Shown in pieces: positions 25,114 through 31,933 of a stretch of 31,933 nucleotides of DNA. Each line of letters starts with the position of its first letter. The stretch's first letter is position 1. The DNA is from JBBDYG01 sp040901765. GTDB taxonomy: Bacteria > Planctomycetota > Planctomycetia > Pirellulales > Lacipirellulaceae. The notes beneath the pieces are model-generated. The model saw only the letters and a list, made by a program, of their open reading frames with translations. It ran no database searches and had not been told where the DNA came from. Location: NCBI GenBank assembly GCA_040901765.1, contig JBBDYG010000054.1:1-31933 (forward strand), given 5' to 3'. Both the position numbers and the translations under genes were made by a program.

Positions 25114-26469
25114 TCACCCCGTCAGCCCGGGAATTTCCCAGCCGTCGCGGTATTTGCGCTGAACCAACTCGTTGGCAGCCGCGACGTCGAAACTCAGATC
25201 GGCCGAATTCCATTCGAGCGGTTGATCTTGGAAGTTGCCGGCGAGGGTTCCCACCAGCACCGCTTCCGTCACCGGACACGCGTATGAGAACGGCGTCGAA
25301 GTGGTTCCTTCGCCGCGGCAAGCGGCCGCCCACTCGTGGTAATGGTCAACGCTACCGACCGACTCGACCGGAATGTCGATCTGCTGACCGTCGCGGTAGA
25401 ATGTCGGCATGCTCCAGTGCGGCAATAGCATGACGCCTTTTTCGCCAACGACGAACGAACCGCTGCCGGGCAATTTGAGATCCGGTGGAAATTGACCCTT
25501 GGCCACGTCGGGCTTGATCGAGCCATTGGTCCATCGGAAGGTCACGCGGTCCGCGGTATGCGGCGTGCCGGCGAACGTGAGTGTAAAATCGCAGTCGGGA
25601 GAGTAGGTTTCCTCGCCGTGATTCGGGCCGCGGGAAATCACTTCGATCGGTGCCTTGAGTTTCAGCCCGGTGAACAGCGGGTCGAACAGGTGACAGCCCA
25701 TGTCGCCGAGCGTGCCGGTACCGAAGTCGCGCCAGCCGCGCCATTCTTGGGGGTGGTACAAGCCTTTCGCGTAGGGCCGCTCCGGCGCCACGCCGAGCCA
25801 TAAGTTCCAGTCCAAGTTGGCCGGCACTTCGTCGCCGCGCTGGGGCTGCCCTTCTGGTGGCCCCGCCCAGACGCGGCCTACCCACAGGTGGGCTTCCCGC
25901 ACTTTGCCGATCGCCCCCTGCTGAAGCAAGTGGGCCGCGGTGCGATACGACTCGTGGCTGTGGATCTGCGTTCCCATCTGGGTGACCAGCCGCTTCTCCG
26001 CGGCCACGTCGCGCATCCGGCGCAGCTCGGCTAGGTTCTGTGCGAGCGGCTTCTGAACATAGACATGCTTGCCCAAGCCCATCGCCGCCAAGGCAACGGC
26101 ACCGTGCATGTGGTCGGGCGTGGAGACGGTCACCGCATCGATCTCGCCGTTCATTTCGTCGAGCAGGCGGCGGTAGTCTCGATAGGTCTTCGCCGACGAG
26201 AACTGTTCGTGAGCGCGGCCAAGATTACCATCGTCCACATCGCACAACGCGACGACGCGCACCTTCGGGGCGGTCGCCACCGAGGTCAAATCAGCCCAGC
26301 CCATCCCGCCTACGCCGACCGATGCGATGCGTAGCTCGTCGCTCGGCGACTGTCCCCACGACCTTTGGGGACGCAATGCAGTTACCGCTGCGATCGCGGC
26401 CATGCCTCCGAGCGCTTGCCGTCGGTTGATGCCGTTACGCCGGCTTGGTCTGACAGTAGATGGCTGCAT
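25114..26469 (-). CDS. Tat-exported Gfo/Idh/MocA family oxidoreductase
   Basis: The protein has 451 residues. A twin-arginine signal is clear (NRRQALGGMAAIAAVTAL, Arg16-Arg17), predicting export. The Rossmann motif is ASVGVGGMGWAD (about 49-60). The conserved Lys of the E/QKP motif is present as YVQKPLAQ (Lys140). The C-terminal substrate domain has LGDMGCHLFDPLF and ends EWNSADLSF. The family catalyses NAD(P)-linked oxidoreduction of sugars or related compounds. It is not close to the first such protein in the window at 17052-18407. The ATG at 26469 has GGAGA 9 nt upstream. It is 154 bp upstream of the DUF1080 gene on the same strand. Confidence 0.93.
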   Translation of the reverse strand: MQPSTVRPSRRNGINRRQALGGMAAIAAVTALRPQRSWGQSPSDELRIASVGVGGMGWADLTSVATAPKVRVVALCDVDDGNLGRAHEQFSSAKTYRDYRRLLDEMNGEIDAVTVSTPDHMHGAVALAAMGLGKHVYVQKPLAQNLAELRRMRDVAAEKRLVTQMGTQIHSHESYRTAAHLLQQGAIGKVREAHLWVGRVWAGPPEGQPQRGDEVPANLDWNLWLGVAPERPYAKGLYHPQEWRGWRDFGTGTLGDMGCHLFDPLFTGLKLKAPIEVISRGPNHGEETYSPDCDFTLTFAGTPHTADRVTFRWTNGSIKPDVAKGQFPPDLKLPGSGSFVVGEKGVMLLPHWSMPTFYRDGQQIDIPVESVGSVDHYHEWAAACRGEGTTSTPFSYACPVTEAVLVGTLAGNFQDQPLEWNSADLSFDVAAANELVQRKYRDGWEIPGLTG

Positions 26470-26559
26470 TCGTCGGGATCTCCAATTCGTGTCTTAAAGC
26501 GGAGGAATCGTCCAGTATGCTCCACCGTCGCGCGGATTAAAAGTTGCCGATTGACAAAA

Positions 26560-27237
26560 TTAACGCGGCGCGGGCGTTTCGGCCTTTAGCTTATCGCGAA
26601 ACACCTCGCGCACCTTGTCAACTTTCGGGCGGATTACCATCTGGCAGTAGGGCTGCTGACCGTTGAGCGCGAAGTAATCTTGATGATAATCTTCCGCGGG
26701 ATAGAACTCTGCAAGTGGCGATATCTCAGTCACAATCGGCCGCTCAAACGCACCCGCGGCGTCCAGCTTTTTCTTATAGGCTTCCGCCAGTTCGCGCTGC
26801 TCGTCGTTGTGATAAAACACAACGGAGCGATACTGCGTGCCGACATCCGCGCCTTGGCGGTTGAGCGTGGTCGGATCGTGCGTTTTCCAGAAGACTTCGA
26901 GCACCTCGGCGTAGGCGATGACCTCCGGATCGAACGTAATCTGGATGACTTCCGCATGGCCGGTAGTCCCCGTACTAATGAGTTTGTAATCGGGGTTCTT
27001 CACTTGCCCGCCACTGTACCCCGACTGTACCTTATGCACGCCATCGAGTTGTCGAAAAACCGCCTCGGTACACCAGAAGCAGCCGGAGCCGAACGTGGCT
27101 TGCTCGAACTTGACGTCAGCGGATACGGTCGCCGCGTTTTTGGTCATATCCGATTCCTCCGCATTGAGTGTCGTAACGCGCGGGCCGGTCCAGGCGCACG
27201 CCGTCAGTACAAAGATGGAAATGATCTTTTTTCGCAT
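26560..27237 (-). CDS. msrA: Peptide methionine sulfoxide reductase MsrA, lipoprotein form
   Basis: The protein has 225 residues from the ATG at 27237, chosen because GAGG lies 6 nt upstream (27244-27247); an in-frame ATG at 27276 lacks this. The N-terminus MRKKIISIFVLTAC is a short lipoprotein signal with a lipobox LTAC (Cys14), so it is probably anchored in the envelope. The MsrA catalytic motif GCFWC has Cys53 and Cys56. Other signatures such as GYSGG, GTTGHAEVIQ, DPTTLNRQGADVGTQYRS and AEDYHQDY are present. It reduces methionine-S-sulfoxide in proteins using thioredoxin-type reductants. A lone MsrA without a fused MsrB domain is common. Divergent from the desaturase gene. Confidence 0.96.
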   Translation of the reverse strand: MRKKIISIFVLTACAWTGPRVTTLNAEESDMTKNAATVSADVKFEQATFGSGCFWCTEAVFRQLDGVHKVQSGYSGGQVKNPDYKLISTGTTGHAEVIQITFDPEVIAYAEVLEVFWKTHDPTTLNRQGADVGTQYRSVVFYHNDEQRELAEAYKKKLDAAGAFERPIVTEISPLAEFYPAEDYHQDYFALNGQQPYCQMVIRPKVDKVREVFRDKLKAETPAPR

Positions 27238-27243
27238 CGCGGA

Positions 27244-27247
27244 CCTC
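27244..27247 (-). promoter_or_regulatory. Shine-Dalgarno setting the msrA start
   Basis: The minus strand reads GAGG, 6 nt before the ATG at 27237. It supports the start that creates a lipobox, rather than the upstream ATG at 27276. Confidence 0.7.
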
Positions 27248-27391
27248 GCAATCAGCAGGGTAAATGTCTGCCCCATTATTGCGTTGTGACGACCTAAAAG
27301 CGACGGCTAGGCGGAATAAGTGCTTCCCGTGTAAACGCTACCTCAAATCCGGTTAGTATTGCGGGAGGCTGCATTGGGCGGTTTTTCCGTA

Positions 27392-27406
27392 AAACAACCG
27401 TTGTTT
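27392..27406. promoter_or_regulatory. Perfect 7-1-7 dyad upstream of the desaturase gene
   Basis: AAACAAC, one base, GTTGTTT. The short perfect symmetry in the 239-bp gap between divergent msrA and desaturase genes resembles a regulator operator. No known factor can be named from the sequence. Confidence 0.45.
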
Positions 27407-27454
27407 CCCCTGGCAGACATAATGAGTATAGTAAGGCTCTGGCTGACCTCTACG

Positions 27455-27461
27455 AGGGAGG
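27455..27461 (+). promoter_or_regulatory. Strong Shine-Dalgarno-like site upstream of the desaturase frame
   Basis: AGGGAGG. The nearest in-frame codons downstream are an ATT at 27468 (6 nt away) and a TTG at 27477 (15 nt away); the ATG at 27513 is 51 nt away. It makes the true start of the desaturase uncertain. Confidence 0.5.
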
Positions 27462-27512
27462 CCGCTAATTCCACCTTTGCTCGTTTACGTCTCCGCCCAA
27501 GCATTTTTGAAG

Positions 27513-28529
27513 ATGATAACCGAAGGTACCAGCGCCGTGGTCGCCCCGCCGGCCCGGCCGCCGTCAGCGACGGAGCCAGCCAACCCAAGGAGACGGGCAC
27601 GCAAAGGGCGGCTGACGCTGCCGAAGCCCGCGGGCGTTAGCCGCAAGATCGCGTGGCATTACGTGATCGCCATTTCCACCATACACGCGCTGGCATTATT
27701 CGCCGCCGTCCCCTGGCTTTTCAGTTGGTCGGGGCTGATTCTCTGCCTGCTCGGAACGCACGTGTTCGGCAGCGGCATCAACATTGGCTACCACCGCCTG
27801 CTGACTCATCGTAGTTTTCAGTGCAGCGAACGAGTCGAGCGTTTCTTCGTGATCCTCGCGCTCTGCTGCTTTGAAGATACGCCAGCAACTTGGGTCGCGA
27901 CCCATCGCTTGCATCACAAAGATTCCGATGAACGACCCGATCCCCACAGCCCGCTCGTCAACTTCTGGTGGGCCCACATGGGCTGGTTGATGTTCGAGAA
28001 CAAGGACGTGCAAAACCTGAATACCTACGACCGCGTGGCCCGCGACGTATTGAAGACACCGTTTTACATGTGGCTGCAGCGCGGATTCAATGGCGTGCTC
28101 ATTTACGCGCTTCATGCGGTTGCATTTGTGGCGGCCGGTTTTTTCATCGGCTGGTGGTGGGGTGGAACCACGATGGACGGCGTGCAACTTGGCTTGAGCT
28201 GGCTCGTGTGGGCTGTCATCCTGCGCACAGTGCTCGTCTGGCACATCACTTGGAGCGTGAACTCGCTATCGCATGTCTTTGGGTATCGCAATCACGAGAC
28301 TCCAGAGCACAGCCGCAACAACTGGTTCGTGGCAGCCATTGCCGCCGGCGAAGGCTGGCACAACAATCATCACGACGACCCCACCGCCGCCTCGAACTGG
28401 CACCGCTGGTGGGAATTCGACTTGTCGTACTGCGTTATCAAAGCGCTCGAGAAACTCGGTTTGGCCTGGGATGTGAACCAACCAGGAAGAACGGGCGCGC
28501 GACCTTATGCCAGCGGCGGCGAAGTGTAG
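27513..28529 (+). CDS. Delta-9-type fatty acid desaturase (acyl-CoA desaturase family)
   Basis: The protein has 338 residues from the ATG at 27513; a TTG start at 27477 or a rarer codon nearer a strong AGGGAGG would add a few residues. It has the three histidine boxes of membrane desaturases: HRLLTH (about 94-99), HRLHH (about 131-135) and HNNHH (about 283-287). Hydrophobic segments lie between them at about 50-90 and 195-250. The N-terminal about 45 residues are Pro/Arg-rich and not part of the domain. It would introduce a cis double bond into acyl chains, adjusting membrane fluidity. Convergent with the gene at 28648 and separated by a strong inverted repeat. Confidence 0.93.
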   Translation: MITEGTSAVVAPPARPPSATEPANPRRRARKGRLTLPKPAGVSRKIAWHYVIAISTIHALALFAAVPWLFSWSGLILCLLGTHVFGSGINIGYHRLLTHRSFQCSERVERFFVILALCCFEDTPATWVATHRLHHKDSDERPDPHSPLVNFWWAHMGWLMFENKDVQNLNTYDRVARDVLKTPFYMWLQRGFNGVLIYALHAVAFVAAGFFIGWWWGGTTMDGVQLGLSWLVWAVILRTVLVWHITWSVNSLSHVFGYRNHETPEHSRNNWFVAAIAAGEGWHNNHHDDPTAASNWHRWWEFDLSYCVIKALEKLGLAWDVNQPGRTGARPYASGGEV

Positions 28530-28556
28530 GATGGGCACCGGCCACCAATTATTTCA

Positions 28557-28642
28557 GATGTGAGATGTCGGAAGGCAGAAGTTCGGAACGAACAGAATTC
28601 AGCCCTCTCACTTCTAACTTCTGCCTTCTCACATCTCACATC
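28557..28642. repeat. Long inverted repeat, possible bidirectional terminator
   Basis: Arms 28557-28583 and 28616-28642 are reverse complements at 25 of 27 positions, with a 32-base loop. It lies between the stops of two convergent genes (28529 and 28648), so a transcript from either side would fold into a stable hairpin. There is no clear T-run, so factor-independent termination is not certain. It may also be an interspersed repeat. Confidence 0.8.
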
Positions 28643-28647
28643 CACCT

Positions 28648-30066
28648 CTACTGAGCCGGCGCGAGCGCCGAGTCGTCCAGATCGAGCCGATACAAAATCT
28701 GGTTGTAATCGTACCGCGGCGTAACCGGCGGCCGATCCGCGAATAGCTGCGTATAGGTGCCTTCAAACAGCAGCACCGGTGAATCCGCGGTCGTGAACTC
28801 GGGGTGGAGTCGCGGATTGTAGAATGTGTAATTCTCGTGCGAGAGAATCTTGACCGCCGGGCCCCAAGGTCCGGTCGGCGCGTCGGCCTCCGCGTACCAA
28901 AGCTCGCCGAACGCGGAGGGCTTGCCGAAGTACTGCATGAACACGGTCACCCACCGTTTGCGCCACGGGTTCCACGCGATCGAGCCACCGTGCGGCTTCA
29001 CCGGTTCGTCATCTGCCGCAGAGAGCAGCGACTCTTGCGGTGCCAGGATTTCCCATTGCTTTGGATCTTGCCACGCCTCGAAGGTCGCCGCACAGCGGAG
29101 CGTGGGCAGCGGGTCGCCAAATAACACCCACCGTTGACCCTGGTCATCGGTCCACAACGTCGCGTGACCTTTCGGCATCCCCGGCGGCTTCGACGTCTCA
29201 TCCGACTTCGTCCAATGGACCAGCACCGATTCAAATTCTGCCTTCTCGTCGTTCCAGACGCATAGACCATTTTGATACCCCTCCAGCGGGGGTTTCACCT
29301 TCGTATACATCCCCACGAGTCGCTCCCGGCCATGCTTGTCCGGCAAAGTCGTATATCCAGTGATCCAAGTGGGACCGTCACCCGGCATCGGCGCTACGCC
29401 GCGCGGTACTTCCTTCGCATCTCGAAAGTAATCAAGCTGGACCTTTAACGGCGGCTCGAACGATTCGAGTGGTCGAATCGCCGAGGTCGCACTCGAACTG
29501 TGAAACACGCCCAATGGGTAGCGAAGCAGACTTGTATCGCCCCACAGCCAGAAGAGCTTGCCGCCATAGACTGCGTTCTGTACGGTGTCGCAGCCGACAA
29601 TGCCGGACTCGGGCCAAGCGAGATGGTCGCCCAGTTTCTGGCTCTCCGCGAACAGTCCAGCACCCGTCAGCCGTCCCAGCCGTTTGGCGATGCTCGTGCG
29701 ATCTACTTCCACGCGCAATGTCTTGCCCGGCTGCGGAGTCAGCCGAACGCCCCGGTTGCCGAAGCCGTCGCGACGTATTTCATACCCGGGACTTGATACA
29801 CTGAACCACGTTTCGCGGCCCATCACCTCCGGTAAGTCGCACGCGATCGCGCCCGCGTTGTCCGTCACCAGTCGGACATGATGTACGGTGCGCAGCTCGA
29901 CCAGCGGAACCGGCCAGCCGTTCTCGCGATCGACAACTTCGATCCGGCAAAGCTCTGCCGCTAAACCCGGCGAAGCAAAGCCGAAGAGGAAGTGTAGGGA
30001 GAGCGAAATGATCCAGGCAGAAGAAAATTCGCGCCGCTGCGCACTGCGAAATCCGCTGCTTTGCAT
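28648..30066 (-). CDS. Secreted beta-propeller-like protein with N-terminal regulatory-like beta domain
   Basis: The protein has 472 residues from the ATG at 30066 (a TTG precedes it in frame). A signal peptide (IISLSLHFLFGFASPGLAA) is followed by a domain at about 40-120 like carboxypeptidase-regulatory or CNA-B domains: LCRIEVVDRENGWPVP, then RVEVDR. The rest (about 140-470) looks like a glycosidase-type beta-propeller of the DUF4185/GH43-like kind: FWLWGDTSLLRYPLG, GPTWITGYTTLP, YTFYNPRLHPEF and LFEGTYT. No catalytic triad can be assigned with confidence. It could bind or degrade a polysaccharide, a weak inference. It precedes no clear operon partner. Confidence 0.72.
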   Translation of the reverse strand: MQSSGFRSAQRREFSSAWIISLSLHFLFGFASPGLAAELCRIEVVDRENGWPVPLVELRTVHHVRLVTDNAGAIACDLPEVMGRETWFSVSSPGYEIRRDGFGNRGVRLTPQPGKTLRVEVDRTSIAKRLGRLTGAGLFAESQKLGDHLAWPESGIVGCDTVQNAVYGGKLFWLWGDTSLLRYPLGVFHSSSATSAIRPLESFEPPLKVQLDYFRDAKEVPRGVAPMPGDGPTWITGYTTLPDKHGRERLVGMYTKVKPPLEGYQNGLCVWNDEKAEFESVLVHWTKSDETSKPPGMPKGHATLWTDDQGQRWVLFGDPLPTLRCAATFEAWQDPKQWEILAPQESLLSAADDEPVKPHGGSIAWNPWRKRWVTVFMQYFGKPSAFGELWYAEADAPTGPWGPAVKILSHENYTFYNPRLHPEFTTADSPVLLFEGTYTQLFADRPPVTPRYDYNQILYRLDLDDSALAPAQ

Positions 30067-30094
30067 CAATCAACTCTCGGTCGAAGGTAGACAG

Positions 30095-30652
30095 TTACCA
30101 CCCATGCTGCTCGCGCAGCCACGTAATCTGCCCCGTATGGTGCCGGCAGTGCCACGCATAATAACACAGAGCTTCGTCGAGTCGCACCGTCCGGCCGGTC
30201 TCAGGGTGGATGAATGATCGCGAGAATTCCTGGTCCGACATGATCCGCAAAAGCTGCACCCAACGCTCGTGAATGGCCTCGTACAACGCGAGCGCCGGCT
30301 CGATCTCGCCACTCAGGGAGTCTTCCAGAGCGGCGCAGCGACCCTCGTCGTAGGGTTTGATCGTCGGCTGGTCTTCGGTGAGGGTCCACTTGAAACGGAT
30401 GTAGCTATGCACGTGGCTGTCGGCCAGGTGATGCACAATCTGGCGGATGCTCCAGTTCTTGTAGTGCGTATCGAGTTGGTCCTCGCTCAGCCCCGCCACT
30501 GCCTGCCGCAAGGCGGCGGGAGCGGACGCGATCTGGGCGATGCATTCTTCGCGATCTTCGACTGTCGGATTCGGGCTGGGGGCGAACGATCCCGCGGGAT
30601 CACGGGGCGGATTCATTGTCATCATGCGCGGGGTGCTCCGTAGTGGCTTCAT
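30095..30652 (-). CDS. YfiT/DinB-fold putative metal-dependent transferase/hydrolase
   Basis: The protein has 185 residues from the ATG at 30652; internal ATGs near 30625 with GGAG 10 nt upstream are alternative starts. The four-helix DinB/YfiT fold is indicated by WSIRQIVHHLADSHVHSYIRFK (first metal-binding His), TIKPYDEGRC, ALYEAIHERWVQLLR and YYAWHCRHHTGQI (further metal-binding His). The pattern matches the Bacillus YfiT family of putative metal-dependent hydrolases, related to thiol transferases such as BstA. Its substrate is unknown; no thiol-biosynthesis gene is nearby. No signal peptide, so likely cytoplasmic. Confidence 0.9.
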   Translation of the reverse strand: MKPLRSTPRMMTMNPPRDPAGSFAPSPNPTVEDREECIAQIASAPAALRQAVAGLSEDQLDTHYKNWSIRQIVHHLADSHVHSYIRFKWTLTEDQPTIKPYDEGRCAALEDSLSGEIEPALALYEAIHERWVQLLRIMSDQEFSRSFIHPETGRTVRLDEALCYYAWHCRHHTGQITWLREQHGW

Positions 30653-30666
30653 TTATTTCTTCATGC

Positions 30667-30673
30667 TATTATA
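30667..30673. promoter_or_regulatory. AT-rich divergent promoter candidate (-10 like)
   Basis: TATTAT on the plus strand and TATAAT on the minus strand overlap here, between the YfiT-like gene and the hicB-hicA pair. The minus-strand box is 15 bases before the 30652 ATG. No matching -35 box was found for either direction. Confidence 0.3.
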
Positions 30674-30697
30674 GAAGTGCTAAATTCGCAAATAAAT

Positions 30698-30702
30698 GGG
30701 AG
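30698..30702 (+). promoter_or_regulatory. Shine-Dalgarno setting the hicB start
   Basis: GGGAG, 8 nt before the ATG at 30711. It favours 30711 over the in-frame ATG at 30696, which would place it inside the coding region. Confidence 0.7.
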
Positions 30703-30710
30703 CGCCGGCC

Positions 30711-30995
30711 ATGATAACTTATCGCGCTATGTACAAATTCCTCGACGACGGAGTGCATGCCGAGGTGCTCGATTTTCCGGGCGTAATCTCGTGCGGTCAC
30801 GATCTGGCGGAAGCCCGCCGATTGCTCAGCAGCGCCTTAGTTGACATGGCCGAGAGCCATCTCTTGGATGGGATTTCCCTGCCCACGCCCGATCCGAGAC
30901 TTACGGATTCCGCATCGGACCTGGAGGAACCAATTTATCTCGTGCTTCAGGCAGCTACCCACGTCGCTGAAGTTCCGGTGGATGTTGCGGGATGA
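30711..30995 (+). CDS. hicB: HicB-like antitoxin
   Basis: The protein has 94 residues from the ATG at 30711. The sequence fits the HicB partial-RNase-H fold: MITYRAMYKFLDDGVHAEVLDFPGVISCGHDLAEARRLLSSALVDMAESHLLDG, then the usual PxPxP-like LPTPDP. No long DNA-binding C-terminal region is evident, so autoregulation would be by the short tail or by the complex. Antitoxin HicB neutralises the mRNase HicA. The stop overlaps the hicA start by 4 bases (ATGA), so the two genes are translationally coupled. The order hicB then hicA is the reverse of the E. coli hicAB order and occurs in other bacteria. Confidence 0.9.
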   Translation: MITYRAMYKFLDDGVHAEVLDFPGVISCGHDLAEARRLLSSALVDMAESHLLDGISLPTPDPRLTDSASDLEEPIYLVLQAATHVAEVPVDVAG

Positions 30996-31177
30996 AGCGA
31001 CGCGAAATACTCGAGCATCTTACGCGGCATGGCTGCCGTTTCGTACGAGAAGGCGGCGATCACTCGATTTGGGAAAATCCCGCCAACGGCCGTCGTACCT
31101 CCATTCCACGACATCGAGAGATCGTCGAACACACGGCGAAGAGGATTTGCAAACAACTTGATGTGCCCCAGCCGTAG
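30992..31177 (+). CDS. hicA: HicA-like mRNA interferase toxin
   Basis: The protein has 61 residues, normal for HicA. It begins MKRREILEHLTRHGCRFVREGGDHSIWENP, giving the dsRBD-like fold and the catalytic His at about 24 in the GDHSIW motif, followed by PRHREIVEHTAKRICKQL. HicA cleaves mRNA without ribosome-dependence when not bound by HicB. It overlaps hicB by ATGA. It ends 11 bp from the convergent TIGR03032 gene. Confidence 0.92.
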   Translation: MKRREILEHLTRHGCRFVREGGDHSIWENPANGRRTSIPRHREIVEHTAKRICKQLDVPQP

Positions 31178-31188
31178 CGGTCGATCGC

Positions 31189-31902
31189 TCACGAGCTCCG
31201 CAACTCATCCGGCACTTCTCGCAGCGCCGCGTCGCCCAGGACATACGAACTGCCGATCAGGTCGGCATCGTGATTGATCAGGTCCGGATACTGCATCCCC
31301 GGCAGCACCTCCACGGCGAAAATTTCCTGCACGGCGTCCTCGAATCGGCAGAACGCGGCGATCTGGCCCATTTCGATATTCACCACCCACACCCCACAGA
31401 TGCGTTCTTCGAGCCGCTCAACGAGTGGAATGCGGCTAAAAATCGCCGTCTCGCGCACCTGCGACAGGCCAATGAACGCCCACGGGCCGCCGAAGCTCAA
31501 ACCGCGTGTGAAGCCGGGAAGCTCCACCACCGGCTCGTACCGACCGCTCGCTAGATCGACCCACCCGAACGTGCCCTTGCCCGATTCGAGCAGCCACAGC
31601 CGGTCGCGATGCCACCGCGGCGAATGGGGCATCGACAGGCCGCGGGCAATGATCTCGTTCGACCCGACATCAATCAGCAGCCCGCCATCGCGCTTGTTCT
31701 CCCGCCAACCGCCAGGCGTATCGGTCTCTCCCAGCGCCGTAACGTACCGCACCTTGCCATCGCGCACCGCAAGTCCGTTGAGATGGCAGTTGTCGCCCGG
31801 CATCAACCTGCTAATGAACCCGGGCCGCCAAGTCGGTTCAAAACTATTTTGCTCACTACGGGTCGAAAGACATGAAAACGCCGTATTGACGAATAGGAGC
31901 AC
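31189..31902 (-). CDS. TIGR03032 family protein, C-terminal part, apparently frameshifted at its 5' side
   Basis: The open frame gives 237 residues from a GTG at 31902: VNTAFSCLST, then RPGFISRLMPGDNCHLNGLAVRDGK, VTALGETDTPGGWRENK, RGLSMPHSPRWH and SGKGTFGWVDLASG are diagnostic TIGR03032 motifs. The family is about 330-380 residues long, so about 100 residues are missing at the N-terminus. The same frame meets a TGA at 31930-31932. In the neighbouring frame the strand reads MAATHLQFP from 31930; joining this to VLLFVNT by one base change at about 31903 restores the family pattern. The gene is therefore a frameshifted or sequencing-error version of a longer gene that leaves the window. Function of the family is unknown. 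Confidence 0.88.
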   Translation of the reverse strand: MLLFVNTAFSCLSTRSEQNSFEPTWRPGFISRLMPGDNCHLNGLAVRDGKVRYVTALGETDTPGGWRENKRDGGLLIDVGSNEIIARGLSMPHSPRWHRDRLWLLESGKGTFGWVDLASGRYEPVVELPGFTRGLSFGGPWAFIGLSQVRETAIFSRIPLVERLEERICGVWVVNIEMGQIAAFCRFEDAVQEIFAVEVLPGMQYPDLINHDADLIGSSYVLGDAALREVPDELRSS

Positions 31903-31933
31903 TTGGGAACTGGAGATGCGTTGCGGCCATCAA

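Overview
The window looks like a chromosomal segment of a planctomycete, probably of the Pirellulales group. This is inferred from gene content: a DUF1559 pseudopilin-like protein with the H-X9-DG C-terminal motif, PEP-CTERM proteins with dockerin-like calcium loops, a FecR-type anti-sigma protein fused to a LamG-like domain next to a Rhodopirellula-type ECF sigma factor, Tat-exported Gfo/Idh/MocA proteins, DUF1080 domains, a redoxin/CxxCH/copper-monooxygenase fusion and a TIGR03032 protein. No rRNA, tRNA, transposase, phage gene or CRISPR array was seen.

Layout. 1-2604 (+): edge sequence, then a membrane-anchored double-VWA protein. 2613-13115 (all -): a secretion and polysaccharide block. 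In transcription order it is ECF sigma, FecR-LamG, a PEP-CTERM protein, DUF1559, a small lipoprotein, a GH13 alpha-amylase-family enzyme with calcium loops and PEP-CTERM, and a second PEP-CTERM protein paralogous to the first. 13584-18407: an ABC-F ATPase (uup type, +), a peroxiredoxin (-), an alpha/beta hydrolase (-) and a Tat Gfo/Idh/MocA protein (+). 18630-26469: a three-module redox protein (-), an aldonolactone-oxidase-like flavoprotein (+), a BNR-repeat protein (-), a double-DUF1080 protein (-) and a second Tat Gfo/Idh/MocA protein (-). 26560-31902: a lipoprotein-type MsrA (-), a delta-9-type desaturase (+), a secreted beta-propeller-like protein (-), a YfiT/DinB-fold protein (-), a hicB-hicA toxin-antitoxin pair (+) and a TIGR03032 gene (-) that seems frameshifted at the window edge.

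How the genes may work together. The 2613-13115 block reads as an envelope-stress or glycan-responsive regulator next to secreted, surface-sorted glycan proteins. The 23548-26469 genes (DUF1080, BNR, Gfo/Idh/MocA) are typical planctomycete sugar-catabolism parts. MsrA, the peroxiredoxin and the redoxin fusion point to oxidative-damage handling. These links are inferences from family knowledge and gene order.

The intergenic spaces are unusual. Nearly every gap longer than about 80 bp holds a different palindromic or inverted-repeat element (8157-8184, 9191-9233, 7469-7546, 10447-10666, 13346-13480, 18429-18587, 25019-25090, 28557-28642). These are the strongest unexplained structures here. No clear single novel defence or metabolic system was found; the best candidates are the sigma/FecR-LamG/PEP-CTERM/GH13 block and the repeat families.
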